Counted from the first letter of the stretch, positions 32,747 through 41,978 are shown. The stretch is 64,000 nt of DNA from Bin87 sp965204905 (GCA_965204905.1 OZ242042.1:3224001-3288000), one strand, 5' to 3'. The notes: generated by a model not told the origin, from the sequence alone. Made by a program: numbers and translations.

Positions 32747-33910
32747 TCACTTGAATGCGGGGAAGACGTGCTTGCCAAACATTTCGATGGACTCCATGAC
32801 CTTGTCGTGGGCGACGGTTTCGGTGGCCATGAGGAACTGGAGTTGGTCAACGCCGGTGGCCTCGTGGAGCTTGGCCGCCTTGATGCAGCTGTCGGGGTCG
32901 CCGGCGACGATGACGCCGCGGTCGGCCAGGGTGTCGGCGTCGAACTCTTCCCAGATCTTCTGGGCCAGGGCGGTGCCGCCGGACAGGTCGACAGAGCCAT
33001 CGGCTTCGGCAGGGCCGTCGCCCTCAGGGGAATCCGCAGGCACGTCGATATAGCGGGAGAAATTCTGCTGTAGGTGTTCGGGGATGCCGCCCCACTGATC
33101 CAGCAGGCGGGCATACACGTCCTTCTGATCCTGGACGTAGGGACGACCCGGGCCAAAGAAGGTCTTGAGCGAGTCGGTACAGAGCTGGCGAGTGGCGGCG
33201 TTGTCGGGGCCGCAGAGGCCGAAGATTGAACTGAGCCACTGGTTGTTGACGAACTGACCGACGGGCTTGGCTTTCTTGATGTTCTCACGGTAGGCGGCAA
33301 TGTGGGGTTCCAGGACGGACGGCGCGCTGACACCCAGCGCCATCACGCCGATGCCGCGCTCGGCGGCCAACTCGTAGGTGGCCGGCTGCAACGCCGCCAC
33401 CCAAATGGGCGGGTGCGGCTGCTGGTAGGGCTTGGGCAGCACCTGGCGCGGCGGCACGTTCCAGAACCTGCCTTCCCACTCGAAATAGTCGGACTTCCAG
33501 ATTTCAGGAATCATTTTCAGCGACTCTTCCCACATCTCGCGGGTGTCGCGGGGGTCGATGCCCATGCCGGTCTGCTCGTAGGCGGCGCTGCGTCCCGTGC
33601 CCATATCGACGCGGCCGTTAGTGAGGTGGTCCACCATGGCGACGCGCTCGGCGACGCGCACCGGGTGGTGGTAGGGCAGGATGACCACACCGAAGCCCAG
33701 GCGGATGTTCTTGGTCAGCTTGCTCAACGCGCCGAAGATTACCTCCGGGCATGGCGACATGCTGAAGGTGGTGAGGAAGTGGTGTTCCACGAACCAGACG
33801 TAATCGAAGCCCATCTCGTCGGCCAGGCAGACCTGTTCGATGGTTTCTTCAATGACGGCGTGGTCGTCCAGTTCGGGACGCTGCATTTCGTAGGCCAGGC
33901 CGAATTTCAT
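32747..33910 (-). CDS. LLM class flavin-dependent oxidoreductase
   Basis: 387 aa. MKFGLAYEMQRPELDD, FDYVWFVEHHFLTTFSMSP, IRLGFGVVILPYHHPVRVAERVA and GRVDMGTGRSAAYEQTGMG define the family, close to the subgroup often annotated as alkanesulfonate or hydrocarbon monooxygenase-like. An internal insertion at about 270-320 is rich in acidic and glycine residues. ATG at 33910 with GGGAG upstream. Single gene; substrate unknown. Confidence 0.88.
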   Translation of the reverse strand: MKFGLAYEMQRPELDDHAVIEETIEQVCLADEMGFDYVWFVEHHFLTTFSMSPCPEVIFGALSKLTKNIRLGFGVVILPYHHPVRVAERVAMVDHLTNGRVDMGTGRSAAYEQTGMGIDPRDTREMWEESLKMIPEIWKSDYFEWEGRFWNVPPRQVLPKPYQQPHPPIWVAALQPATYELAAERGIGVMALGVSAPSVLEPHIAAYRENIKKAKPVGQFVNNQWLSSIFGLCGPDNAATRQLCTDSLKTFFGPGRPYVQDQKDVYARLLDQWGGIPEHLQQNFSRYIDVPADSPEGDGPAEADGSVDLSGGTALAQKIWEEFDADTLADRGVIVAGDPDSCIKAAKLHEATGVDQLQFLMATETVAHDKVMESIEMFGKHVFPAFK

Positions 33911-34022
33911 GATTCACTGCTCCCTTTGCGATGGCTGATTGCGAGATTGTACTGCCGTGCGGTAATAGGGGCAATGATAGAATGAACCGCTCATACCAGT
34001 GGAACCCGCCCGGAGATAACCC

Positions 34023-34862
34023 ATGACCTTGAATCGAAGTACCGCCCTGGCAACCTTGATCGCCGGCATCCTGCTGGTGGCGTTCCTGGTAGCCTGCGCC
34101 GGCGAGCCGGAGGTTCCGACTGCCGCGCCACAACCGACCGCCGAATCCGTACCCGCCACCACTGCGCCGGCTGCTGCCACGACCGCGCCTGAACCCACCG
34201 CCACCGCTGCGCCGGCTCCGACCGAAGCGGTGGCTGCAACCGAGGCGATGCCAGCGACGGAGACCCTCACGGAGACTCCGACCGAACCGCCCACTGCTGA
34301 GGCTATGCCATCCGGCGCGGCGGCGGTGTTCACGCTGGGCGAGGGATCCATCGCCCGCTACAGGGTGGAAGAGGAGTTGGCCAATACCGGTTTCTTCATT
34401 GCAGTGGGCGAAACCCAGGATGTAGCCGGCAGCATCGCTTTTGATGCCGACGGCGGCGTGGTGGCTGAAGAAAGCCGCATTGCGGTTCAGGCGGCAACGT
34501 TGACGACCGACAGCGGCCGGCGGGATGGCTACGTGCGCAACCGGACGCTGGAGACGGATACCTACCCAGAGGTGGTGTTTGTGCCAACGTTCATTGAGGG
34601 GTTGCCTCCGACGAATATCGCCCCCAGCGGGCCGGTCGATATTGCTATCACCGGCGACCTGACCGTGAAGGATCAGACGCGGGAAGTCACTTGGGACGGT
34701 ACGGTTGGATTCGCGGGCGACGGGATGGTCAGCGGCTCCGTCGCGGTGGAGTTCACCTTTGAGGATTTCGGCATGACCAAGCCCAGTGTCGCTATCGTCC
34801 TCAGCGTGGAGGACACCATACGGCTGGAACTGGACTTCGTGGGTGCGATTACGGCGCAGTAA
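34023..34862 (+). CDS. YceI-domain lipoprotein
   Basis: 279 aa. N-terminal signal with lipobox FLVACAG, then a Thr/Ala/Pro linker (residues about 28-98) and a YceI domain (about 105-279) with SIARYRVEEELANTG, VAGSIAFDADGG, DGYVRNRTLETDTYPEVVF and GDLTVKDQTREVTWDGTV. YceI proteins are lipocalin-like and bind isoprenoid-type lipids. An extended -10 (TGATAGAAT) lies about 43 bases upstream. The 3' end overlaps the convergent M24 peptidase gene by 14 bases. Confidence 0.88.
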   Translation: MTLNRSTALATLIAGILLVAFLVACAGEPEVPTAAPQPTAESVPATTAPAAATTAPEPTATAAPAPTEAVAATEAMPATETLTETPTEPPTAEAMPSGAAAVFTLGEGSIARYRVEEELANTGFFIAVGETQDVAGSIAFDADGGVVAEESRIAVQAATLTTDSGRRDGYVRNRTLETDTYPEVVFVPTFIEGLPPTNIAPSGPVDIAITGDLTVKDQTREVTWDGTVGFAGDGMVSGSVAVEFTFEDFGMTKPSVAIVLSVEDTIRLELDFVGAITAQ

Positions 34863-36027
34863 TCAGTACGATGTCCCGCTGCACGGGCGAGGAGGCGTAA
34901 GGGCCGTCTTCGCTCATGTAAGCATCGATTTCGGAGCGGACGCCGAACTCGGGCAGGTAGATACCCGGCTCGATGGAGAATCCTACTCCGGGGATGATGC
35001 GGCGGGTGTCGTGGGTCTCGAAGTTGTCGAGGTTGACGCCCTCGCCATGGACGGTGTGGTAGATGCTGTGGCCCAGGCGGTGGGTGAAGTAGTCGCCGTA
35101 GCCGTGGTCGGTGATGTAACGGCGGGCCGCGTCGTCGGCCTGCCAACCCTGGATCGGGTCGCCGGCGGCGTGGGAATCCTGCATGAAGGCCAGGGCAGCG
35201 TCGCGGGCGCCGAGCACTATGTCGAATATTTCCCGGTTCCGTTCCGGCGGGTTGTCACCGACGTAGGCGGTCCAGGTAATGTCGGCGTACACGCTATCGG
35301 GTGTGTCCTCCCGCGCCCACAGATCAATCAGCACCCAGTCGCCGGGAGCGAAGACGCTGCTGCCCTCGGCGGCGGGTTCGTAGTGGGGGTCTGAGCAGTG
35401 GGCGTTGGCGGACACGATGGGGCCGTCGGCGGTGGTCAGACCCTCTTCGCGGAAGCGCCGGCGGATGAACTCGGCAATCTCGAACTCGGTGACTCCATCG
35501 GCAAGACGTTGTCCGATGCGCACGAATGCCTCGTTGACGATGCGGCCCAGGGCGTCGGCGGCGCGCCGGTGGCCGGCCAGTTGCTCCGGCGACCAGCGTT
35601 GCGTTGCGTACTGCATCAGGTCTGCGGAGGAAACCACGTCCGGCCCCATGCTGCGCACCAGCTCCACTGTGCCGGCATCCACGCGAGACACGCGGGGTAG
35701 GCTATTGCGAGGCGAGTATTCCATCGCCACGATGGAGGCTGCGGCCAATGTGTCCCGCAATGCAGATTCGAGGGTGGCGCGGCTGCTGTACACTACGGTT
35801 TCGACGCCGGCATCGGCAAATTTGCCGGCATCCACATGATGGGTCAGCAGGGTGGGCGAGCCGGATGCGGGTACGTAGAGGAAAACGGGCCTGGTTACGT
35901 GGCCCGACGCCGGCGCGACCTGGGCGAGCACGGGGTTGCAGCCGAGATAGTCGTAGATGAGCCAGCCCGCAACCGCTGCGTCGGCGAGGTATTCCTGGGC
36001 ATCGTGAATCATCTGCGCGTTGGCCAT
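34849..36027 (-). CDS. M24 family metallopeptidase (Xaa-Pro peptidase-like)
   Basis: 392 aa. An N-terminal creatinase-like domain is followed by the pita-bread domain: GDWVLIDLWARED and the next Asp region DSVYADITW (metal aspartates), HRLGHSIYHTVHGEG (His), GVGFSIEPGIYLPEFG (Glu) and VRSEIDAYMSEDG (Glu). All five metal ligands of the family appear to be present, so it is probably active on Xaa-Pro or related small substrates. ATG at 36027 with AGGAGG upstream; an upstream in-frame codon was rejected. Confidence 0.87.
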   Translation of the reverse strand: MANAQMIHDAQEYLADAAVAGWLIYDYLGCNPVLAQVAPASGHVTRPVFLYVPASGSPTLLTHHVDAGKFADAGVETVVYSSRATLESALRDTLAAASIVAMEYSPRNSLPRVSRVDAGTVELVRSMGPDVVSSADLMQYATQRWSPEQLAGHRRAADALGRIVNEAFVRIGQRLADGVTEFEIAEFIRRRFREEGLTTADGPIVSANAHCSDPHYEPAAEGSSVFAPGDWVLIDLWAREDTPDSVYADITWTAYVGDNPPERNREIFDIVLGARDAALAFMQDSHAAGDPIQGWQADDAARRYITDHGYGDYFTHRLGHSIYHTVHGEGVNLDNFETHDTRRIIPGVGFSIEPGIYLPEFGVRSEIDAYMSEDGPYASSPVQRDIVLITAP

Positions 36028-36068
36028 GGGGTTCCTCCTGCCGTCCGCCATAGGCGGATCGGGCGGGT

Positions 36069-36893
36069 TCAGGCGTAGTATTGCCGGTGCCGGCCGCCGT
36101 CGAGGATGATGTTGGCGCCGGTCAGGTAGGATGCCCGGGACGAGGCGACCATGGCGACGACGTCGCCGATCTCGTAAGGCTCCGCCATGCGGTGCATCGG
36201 GGAATCATCTTCGAGTTTTTTCCGGTGCGCTCCGTTTTCGTCAGGGCCTTCGGAGGATGGAACGTCATTCGAGGCGGCGTCCACGTCATGTTTGCCGTTT
36301 TCAGGCTCGTCGGACTCTACGCCGAAATAGATGATGTTGTTGACGGTGATATTCCTGGGCGCAAGTTCGAAGGCCAGGCCCTTGAAGTAGGCCAGCAGGG
36401 GCGCCAGACTCAAAGACGACAGGGTGCCGCCGGAGGATACTTCGATGGCGGAGTAGGGGATCAGGTTGATGATGCGGCCCATGCCCAGGCGCTTCATGTG
36501 GGGGACGACTTCGCGGGTCAATTGGACGGCGGAGAAGAAGTTGCGCGCCAGGGCCGGCTCGATGTTCTCTTCCTCAAGCTCCAGCGCCGAAGAGGGGTCC
36601 AACTCCTGCACCGTGTTGACGAGCACGCCGATGTCATTCTGGCGATGCAGCGTCTCGCGCACCAGGCGGTGAATGTCCCGGGTGCGGTTGAGGTCGGCGA
36701 TGACGGCGCGGAAACGTTCCTGGGAAATGTTGGAGCGCGCCAACTCGATTTCGACGTGGCGCATGTGGTAGCTATCGGGCGCGGTGAGCGAAAGGATGGC
36801 GCCCTCGTTGGCCAGGGACGCCGCGGCCGCGGTGGCAATCCCAAGGTGGGAGTCCACCACCAGGGCGACGGTGTCCTGCAATCCCAGATCCAT
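36069..36893 (-). CDS. atypical SDR family protein lacking catalytic tyrosine
   Basis: 274 aa Rossmann protein of the SDR type by overall order: N-terminal strand VALVVDSHLGIATAAAASL, NTVQELDP in place of the NNAG motif, RIINLIPYSAI strand, a helix with K in LLAYFKGLAFELAPRNITVN, and the C-terminal SRASYLTGANIILDGG. The residue four before the lysine is Leu instead of the catalytic Tyr, and the glycine-rich loop TGxxxGIG is reduced. It may be an inactive or binding-only SDR. An insert at about 200-232 is highly polar. It lies between M24 and CaiB genes, same strand. Confidence 0.8.
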   Translation of the reverse strand: MDLGLQDTVALVVDSHLGIATAAAASLANEGAILSLTAPDSYHMRHVEIELARSNISQERFRAVIADLNRTRDIHRLVRETLHRQNDIGVLVNTVQELDPSSALELEEENIEPALARNFFSAVQLTREVVPHMKRLGMGRIINLIPYSAIEVSSGGTLSSLSLAPLLAYFKGLAFELAPRNITVNNIIYFGVESDEPENGKHDVDAASNDVPSSEGPDENGAHRKKLEDDSPMHRMAEPYEIGDVVAMVASSRASYLTGANIILDGGRHRQYYA

Positions 36894-36927
36894 GATTATC
36901 CTCCCTCCCTAATCGCAGCGGCCGCCG

Positions 36928-38121
36928 TCAGATGACGCCGGAGGCGGCCATTTGCTCCACATCCGAGTCCGAATAACCCAGCCCGGTCAGGATCTGGTGA
37001 TTGTGTTCGCCGAGGAGCGGCGGGGGTTGGTCCAGGCCGCCGGGGGTGTCGGAGAATTTGATGGGCAGGCCGGTCTGCTTGATGCTGCCCAGAGTGGGAT
37101 GCGGCATTTCCAGCAGCATTTCCCGGTGCAGCACCTGCTCGTCGTTGAAAACGTCGGCAAGGTCGTTGATGGGGCCGGCGGGCACGCTCACCGCCTGGAG
37201 GTCCGCAACCCAGTCGTCAGCGTCCTTCTTGAGAAAATACTCCTGGAGCAGCGGCACCAGCTTGGAGCGGTTATTCACGCGAACGCCGTTGCTGGCATAG
37301 TCGGGGTCCTCGTGCAGGTCCATGCGGTCGATACCTTCGCAGAAGCGATCCCACAGGCGGTCGGAACCGACGGCGACGTTGAAATACTTGCCGTCCTTGC
37401 CCATGAACGCCTGGTAGGGAACCAGGGTTGGGTGGGCTGCGCCCAGCCGCTTGGGGGCCTCGCCGGTGGCGAAGTAGTAGCCGGCCTGGTAGGTCATCCA
37501 CGCCACCTGCGCGTCCAGCATGGAGAGGTCAATGTACTGGCCCTTGCCGTTGCCGGGGCCGCTGCGGTGGTGCAGAGCGGCCATGACGGCGAAGGCGGCC
37601 CACATACCGGCGCCGATGTCGGAGACAGCGATGCCGACCTTCTGCGGATCGCCGCCCAGGTCGCCGGTGATGCTCATCAGGCCGCTGATACCCTGCATAA
37701 TCTGGTCGTAGGCAGGGCGATTGCGATAAGGACCCGTGGCCCCGAAGCCGGAGATGGAGCAGTAGATGATCGCCGGGTTGACCTTCTTCACGTCCTCGTA
37801 GGCCAGGTTGAAGTTGGGCATGACGTCGGGCGTGAAGTTCTCAACGATGATGTCGGCATCGGCAGCCAGCTTCAGGAAGACCTGCTGCGCCTTTTCGTCG
37901 CGCAGGTTCAGGGTCAGGCTGCGCTTGTTGCGGTTCACGTTGAGGAAGTATGCGGACTCTTCCCCGATGAAGGGCGGCCCCCACTTGCGAGTGTCATCGC
38001 CGACGCCGGGACGTTCGATCTTGATGACGTCGGCGCCGTAGTCGCCCAGCATGAGCGCGCAGAAGGGACCCGCCAGGGCGCGGGTCAGGTCAAGCACTTT
38101 GATGCCTTCCAGTGGTTTCAT
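36928..38121 (-). CDS. CaiB/BaiF family CoA-transferase
   Basis: 397 aa, full length for class III CoA transferases. MKPLEGIKVLDLTRALAGPFCALMLGDYGADVIKIERP is the N-terminal Rossmann start, LNLRDEKAQQVFLKLAADAD and VENFTPDVM the second helix, GFGATGPYRNRPAYDQIMQGISGLM holds the conserved aspartate that forms the acyl anhydride, and GMWAAFAVMAALHHR follows. Members transfer CoA between acids such as carnitine, formate or mesaconate. Substrate unknown. ATG at 38121. Confidence 0.9.
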   Translation of the reverse strand: MKPLEGIKVLDLTRALAGPFCALMLGDYGADVIKIERPGVGDDTRKWGPPFIGEESAYFLNVNRNKRSLTLNLRDEKAQQVFLKLAADADIIVENFTPDVMPNFNLAYEDVKKVNPAIIYCSISGFGATGPYRNRPAYDQIMQGISGLMSITGDLGGDPQKVGIAVSDIGAGMWAAFAVMAALHHRSGPGNGKGQYIDLSMLDAQVAWMTYQAGYYFATGEAPKRLGAAHPTLVPYQAFMGKDGKYFNVAVGSDRLWDRFCEGIDRMDLHEDPDYASNGVRVNNRSKLVPLLQEYFLKKDADDWVADLQAVSVPAGPINDLADVFNDEQVLHREMLLEMPHPTLGSIKQTGLPIKFSDTPGGLDQPPPLLGEHNHQILTGLGYSDSDVEQMAASGVI

Positions 38122-38251
38122 ATCGCAGTATCACCTCCGCCGATAACGCCGCGCGGACCGGCAGGCCGCGCCGGGCGGCGACATTATAGCGCAAGATTAC
38201 GTAATCCCACACGGAAATTACAGGTTCCGGCGACGGATCGACTCGCCGGTG

Positions 38252-39352
38252 TCAGCGGGACGGCTGACGGGCGACGGCTACGATGTGGTACATGTGGCGG
38301 TAGAGCTGGAACGCGCCGGCCAGCATGGATTTCAGGTCGGTTTCGGCGTCGGGGCGGACGTGGCGGAATATGTCGGTTTCGGTGTAATAGACGGATACGT
38401 CGGGCCGCTGTTCTTGCAACGCCTGGACCATGCGGCGGGACTCGCCCACCGGGATTAGCGGGTCGCCCCGGTCGTGCATGACGCGCATGACGGTCTTGGG
38501 ACTCCACCGGGCGATGTGATGGGACGGCGCTATGGAATCGACCTCGGCGCGGAAGGATTCGGGGAGTTCGGCATAGCGCGCGCGGGCCTCGGCGATGGAG
38601 TCCGTTCCCTCCAGGAGGGACTGAGCGGCGGGAGATTCGGACTCGGGGGTGAGCATGTTGTCGTACACCTGGCGGGTGAGACGGTCCACCTCCCACGGGA
38701 TGCCTTCACCGTCATCAATGGCGCGGCCGGCGGCGATCTGGACCATCAGGTCGGCGGTGTCGTAGTACCCGCCGAAAGCGTTGACGAAGGCGATGCCGTC
38801 GGCGATGCGCGGGTCGGCGGCGGCGACCAGGGCGAAGGACGCGCCAACGGAGAAGCCGGCCAGTCCGACGCGGTCGGGATCGACGAACTCCTGTTGGCGC
38901 AGGTGCTCGAAGGCGGCGACGATGTTGGCGATTTCGCCGGCGTCCACCTGGGCACGTTCGCCCATGGTGGACGACCAATAGTACATGACGGCGAAACCGG
39001 CGCGGGCGAGGGCCTGGCCCAGGTTGATTACGTCGGGGTCGTCGGCGCCGGCGGCGTTGGCGCCCAGGAACACCACCACGCCGGCCCGGCGTTTGCCGTC
39101 GGGGATGACGTAGATGTCGCCCCGGCCCATGCTGCCGTCGTAGCGGGGGAACTCGGCGGCGACGTGTTTAGGTTCACCGGCCAGCCAGGGTTGCGGCTTG
39201 ACCGGCGACGGCAGCACCTGCGCGGCGAAGGCGGCAGTGTGGATGGCGGTCGTTAAGGGGCGAAAGAGCGCCAGAGCCGCCACGATTACCACCGCAACCA
39301 CCAGGGCGAAGATGTACAGGCGATAGGAGAACCGTCCCAAAAAGCGCAGCAT
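38252..39352 (-). CDS. membrane-anchored alpha/beta hydrolase (dienelactone hydrolase-like)
   Basis: 366 aa. An N-terminal transmembrane anchor (LYIFALVVAVVIVAALALF) is followed by a hydrolase fold: GVVVFLGANAAGADDPDVINLG, the nucleophile elbow VGLAGFSVGASFALVAAAD (GxSxG) and a C-terminal acid region VMRVMHDRGDPLIPVGESR. The catalytic histidine is probably in ETDIFRHVRPD. Hydrolytic target unknown; the anchor suggests action on the outer face of the membrane. Confidence 0.82.
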   Translation of the reverse strand: MLRFLGRFSYRLYIFALVVAVVIVAALALFRPLTTAIHTAAFAAQVLPSPVKPQPWLAGEPKHVAAEFPRYDGSMGRGDIYVIPDGKRRAGVVVFLGANAAGADDPDVINLGQALARAGFAVMYYWSSTMGERAQVDAGEIANIVAAFEHLRQQEFVDPDRVGLAGFSVGASFALVAAADPRIADGIAFVNAFGGYYDTADLMVQIAAGRAIDDGEGIPWEVDRLTRQVYDNMLTPESESPAAQSLLEGTDSIAEARARYAELPESFRAEVDSIAPSHHIARWSPKTVMRVMHDRGDPLIPVGESRRMVQALQEQRPDVSVYYTETDIFRHVRPDAETDLKSMLAGAFQLYRHMYHIVAVARQPSR

Positions 39353-39878
39353 GGTGGGCAGATATTACCATCCGCCGGCCGCGCTCACTGCCCGGGACAG
39401 GGGTTTTACCGAGATGAACGAGATTGGGATGATGGGGCGATGGCGATTTCTCCTTTTGGCTGGGTTGTCCTTCGACAGGCTCAGGATGATGGTTCGACTG
39501 GCTCACCATGAGCGGTTGGTTGGCGAGAGGCAGGATTTCGCTTCGTTGTCAGCGCACGGCCGGGTTGGGTACGCAACTATTTGCCCTACTTTTTCGTGTA
39601 CTCGGCGCGCCGGTAAGGGCGCACTTGCGCGCGGGCTCGGACAGACCCGGGGACACCAGAGGGCTGCGCCGGTGGGGCGTTAGGTCGTTAAGCGGCGTTA
39701 GCCCACGTGGGCCGGTTGCGATTTTGGAACTGACGGGGTTGGCCGTCGATGCGGGGAATCTGCCTCTCTTTGGATCGGGATTGAATCCGCCCCAGGCGGA
39801 TTTGCCTAGACGATATTAGGATATAAGTTCGTATAGGGTGTCGTCAAGGGGCGGGTGGCGGTGGCCTGTCGCCGGCAA
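39353..39878. other. 526-base intergenic region with family 3 repeats
   Basis: No gene with coding character was found. Two adjacent copies or half-copies of the family 3 repeat lie at 39469-39515 (CCTTCGACAGGCTCAGGATG and, 22 bases on, TTCGACTGGCTCACCATGAG). The stretch 39600-39790 is GC-rich with small hairpins but fits no RNA family I know (not tmRNA, RNase P or tRNA). The region just before 39878 is AT-richer and ends at the stop of the next minus-strand gene. Confidence 0.5.
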
Positions 39879-40274
39879 CTACGGCGTGGGCGTAGCCGAT
39901 GCAGGTGCGGACGTCGTCGCCAGGTATGCGTTGAGCCTACTAATGAGCCGCTTAGTGACTCGCCGGACGTACTTCAAGTCTTTGTCGGTCAACTGGCCCT
40001 GGTAAAAATGAATGTGGAGCCGGTTTGCGGCGTTGTAGTCCGACGCGTTGAATGGTTCCGCGCTCAGTTCTTCAACTCGCTCTGCGGCTTCGCGGTACGA
40101 GTCGTGTCCTGTGAACTCCAGCGTTGAGTCGGTATCGATTACGGTACGGAGAAGCTGGGCCGTCGCGCCCCAGAGCAACTCGGCAGCGATGTGGGCGTTA
40201 CCTCCGCTATCGAATTCGTCGTCAGAGCGTTGCAGGAGCGTTTGGGACAGTTGGCTACGGGCCTGGGGAGTCAA
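39879..40274 (-). CDS. PaREP1/HEPN-like helical protein
   Basis: 131 aa, helical. HIAAELLWGATAQLLRTVID and ASDYNAANRLHIHFYQGQL recall the W-G-A-A and A-x-x-LH-x-x-FY motifs of the protein at 18603, placing it in the PaREP1-like branch of HEPN folds; the match is by eye. It overlaps the upstream gene at 40271 by 4 bases (ATGA), so the two are translationally coupled and probably function together. Confidence 0.6.
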   Translation of the reverse strand: MTPQARSQLSQTLLQRSDDEFDSGGNAHIAAELLWGATAQLLRTVIDTDSTLEFTGHDSYREAAERVEELSAEPFNASDYNAANRLHIHFYQGQLTDKDLKYVRRVTKRLISRLNAYLATTSAPASATPTP

Positions 40275-40957
40275 GAAACTGTTGCTCCGGTCCGGGAAAC
40301 CAGCCCGAAGGCGTGGCGGGCCATCTCGGTGGCTTGTTCCGGCGTGTAACCGAAGGCGTGGAAATAGCCGTGACGCGCCGCGTCCAGGACAGCGGCAGTG
40401 GCACCGTAAGCGCTGTTGAGGTCAAGTTGATAGTCCGGCATGGCGTCGATGATCTCGTTGAATTCAGGGACGCTGGTCGGCAACTTCCCGGACGCCAGCC
40501 CGACGATGGTGTTGATGTCGGCGTCGGCGTCGGCGTGGGGCCAGCCGCGTATGGCGGCCTGACCGATGATCGCGCAGTTGACGGCCCGGAACAGGTTGAT
40601 GGCACCTGCGGTAATGTCCTGAAGGTCGAAGTCCTGCTGTGCGGCAGCGAAGTAGGTCTCGCCGGCATCCTCGACGGCTTCTAGCAGGGGGGATCGCCAG
40701 CTGTTGGGGAGCGCCTCCGGTATGGTGTCCGTTAGGTAGTTGAGGAACGCTTGTAAGACTTCGCCATCCGGCGACTCCGGCTGACTTGCAGCATATATCA
40801 ATCCGGTTGCGATTGCGTTGACCGGATAGGGATCCCACCCTTTGACGTCGTAGTCGGAGAGCGTCTCGATCATTTCGGCGACCTGTCCCCGCGAGAAGGA
40901 TCGGGTCAGTTCGGGGAAGATAGAGATGATTGCATTGGCTTCCGGACGTATTTCCAT
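40271..40957 (-). CDS. hypothetical protein coupled to the HEPN-like gene
   Basis: 228 aa, predicted mostly helical, cytoplasmic. Helices include FSRGQVAEMIETLSDYDVK and AINLFRAVNCAIIGQAAIRGW; the last resembles a HEPN core helix, so it may itself be an atypical HEPN or a helical partner. I do not recognise the family. ATG at 40957; the 3' end overlaps the next gene by 4 bases. Together they look like a two-gene toxin-antitoxin-type unit, but this is inference. Confidence 0.6.
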   Translation of the reverse strand: MEIRPEANAIISIFPELTRSFSRGQVAEMIETLSDYDVKGWDPYPVNAIATGLIYAASQPESPDGEVLQAFLNYLTDTIPEALPNSWRSPLLEAVEDAGETYFAAAQQDFDLQDITAGAINLFRAVNCAIIGQAAIRGWPHADADADINTIVGLASGKLPTSVPEFNEIIDAMPDYQLDLNSAYGATAAVLDAARHGYFHAFGYTPEQATEMARHAFGLVSRTGATVS

Positions 40958-40994
40958 CGGATGTTTTCTCCGTTGATTCTACCGTTCCCGGCGT

Positions 40995-41464
40995 TCACGG
41001 GTGGCCGTAGAGGACGACATTGGTGATCGTTCGTTTGCCGGTTGGGCTCATGGCGTACAGGTTATTCAGGGCCGCTATTGCGCGGTTCAGCCATTGACTG
41101 GCCGACACTAAGTTGAAAACGGCGTTTGGGTTGTAGTCGGCCGTTTCTCGCGCGGATTTCAGGTTAAGGAATGCCCGGTTGAAGCGTCGTCCTCCCGGTC
41201 GATATAGGCGACCGCGGGTTTGTCGAGGATCTGTTGGCCCATGAGCCTTTCGTGCAGTCCGAGTTCGAACTCCATGATGGCGTCGTCGTCGAGGGGCGGA
41301 TGGCCCGGTTCCAGGTACACCGTCATGTAGTTCACGTCCCGCTTTTTTCGTCGAATGAAAGTGCTTTCGATGTGGCTGATGTGGAATCCTTCCCCGAGGT
41401 GTCAGGGCAACTCCTTGCGGATTATCTCTTCCGTTACCTGGAGGGCGCGGTTTGTTCTAGGCAT
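40995..41464 (-). pseudogene. decayed copy of the HEPN/partner module
   Basis: An ATG at 41464 with GGAG upstream opens a partner-type protein that meets an in-frame TGA at 41404-41402 after 20 codons. Beyond it the same frame continues (HLGEGFHISHIESTF ... VNYMTVYLEPG ... KPAVAYID), parallel to the intact partner proteins at 57315 and 61750. Near 41200 the frame shifts and the C-terminal half of a HEPN protein follows, containing SARETADYNPNAVF and ending near 40995; compare RHRADYDPNAEF in the intact HEPN at 56823. The N-terminal HEPN half (about 95 residues) is missing. So nonsense mutation plus deletion have destroyed both genes. Confidence 0.7.
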
Positions 41465-41567
41465 GGTAACGCTCCGTTGCCAACCGCTCCGCCGGAACGA
41501 CTTATCAGCCCGGTTGCTCCGGCAGGGTCTTCGGCGTGGTTGGATCCGTTGAGTTTGTTGGGGGCGG

Positions 41568-41978
41568 TCATGTTGGTCTGATGACTTGCAAGCCGGGAAT
41601 GCCGTCGAAGTCTCCGTCGTGATATGCCAGCGGGCAACCGAGCATCAGAGCGGTGGCTGCAATCCAGGCGTCGGCGGTGTTCAATCTGCGGCCAGCTTTT
41701 TCACGATCAGCGCGCAGTCCGGCGGACAACCGAACCAGTTCCAGATTCGGCCAGACTACTTCGTACAGGCTGAGATGCCGCAGAAGTTCATTACGCCGGC
41801 GGGTCCCCCATTTGTTCTTTATTGGCCATATGTACAATTCTTCCAAAGTCTGGAACGAGATTACAAGCCGCATACCGATGAAACGGTCTTCGTAAAATGC
41901 GGCTCTGTCGTCTCCGTTGTAGATGAATGACACGACGCCCGTATCAAGTACGACCGGTTGGCTTCCGGGCGTTATCAT
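41568..41978 (-). CDS. PIN-domain protein (VapC-like)
   Basis: 136 aa. VVLDTGVVSFIYNGDD gives the first acidic residue, ISFQTLEELYIWPIKNKWG the second (Glu), and LNTADAWIAATALMLGCPLAYHDGDF the remaining acids of the PIN active site, so it should be a metal-dependent RNase. It overlaps the preceding gene by 4 bases (ATGA). The partner is not a standard AbrB, RHH or Phd antitoxin but a 201-aa unknown protein. Toxin role inferred. Confidence 0.8.
   Translation of the reverse strand: MITPGSQPVVLDTGVVSFIYNGDDRAAFYEDRFIGMRLVISFQTLEELYIWPIKNKWGTRRRNELLRHLSLYEVVWPNLELVRLSAGLRADREKAGRRLNTADAWIAATALMLGCPLAYHDGDFDGIPGLQVIRPT

Noticed and set aside
36952..38481. A 509-codon plus-strand open frame opposite CaiB
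   Set aside because: No motif, runs across the end of the hydrolase gene; CaiB on the minus strand is complete.
39600..39790. Structured RNA (tmRNA, RNase P, 6S) in the 526-base gap
   Set aside because: None of the conserved sequence cores of these RNAs could be found; hairpins alone are expected at this GC content.
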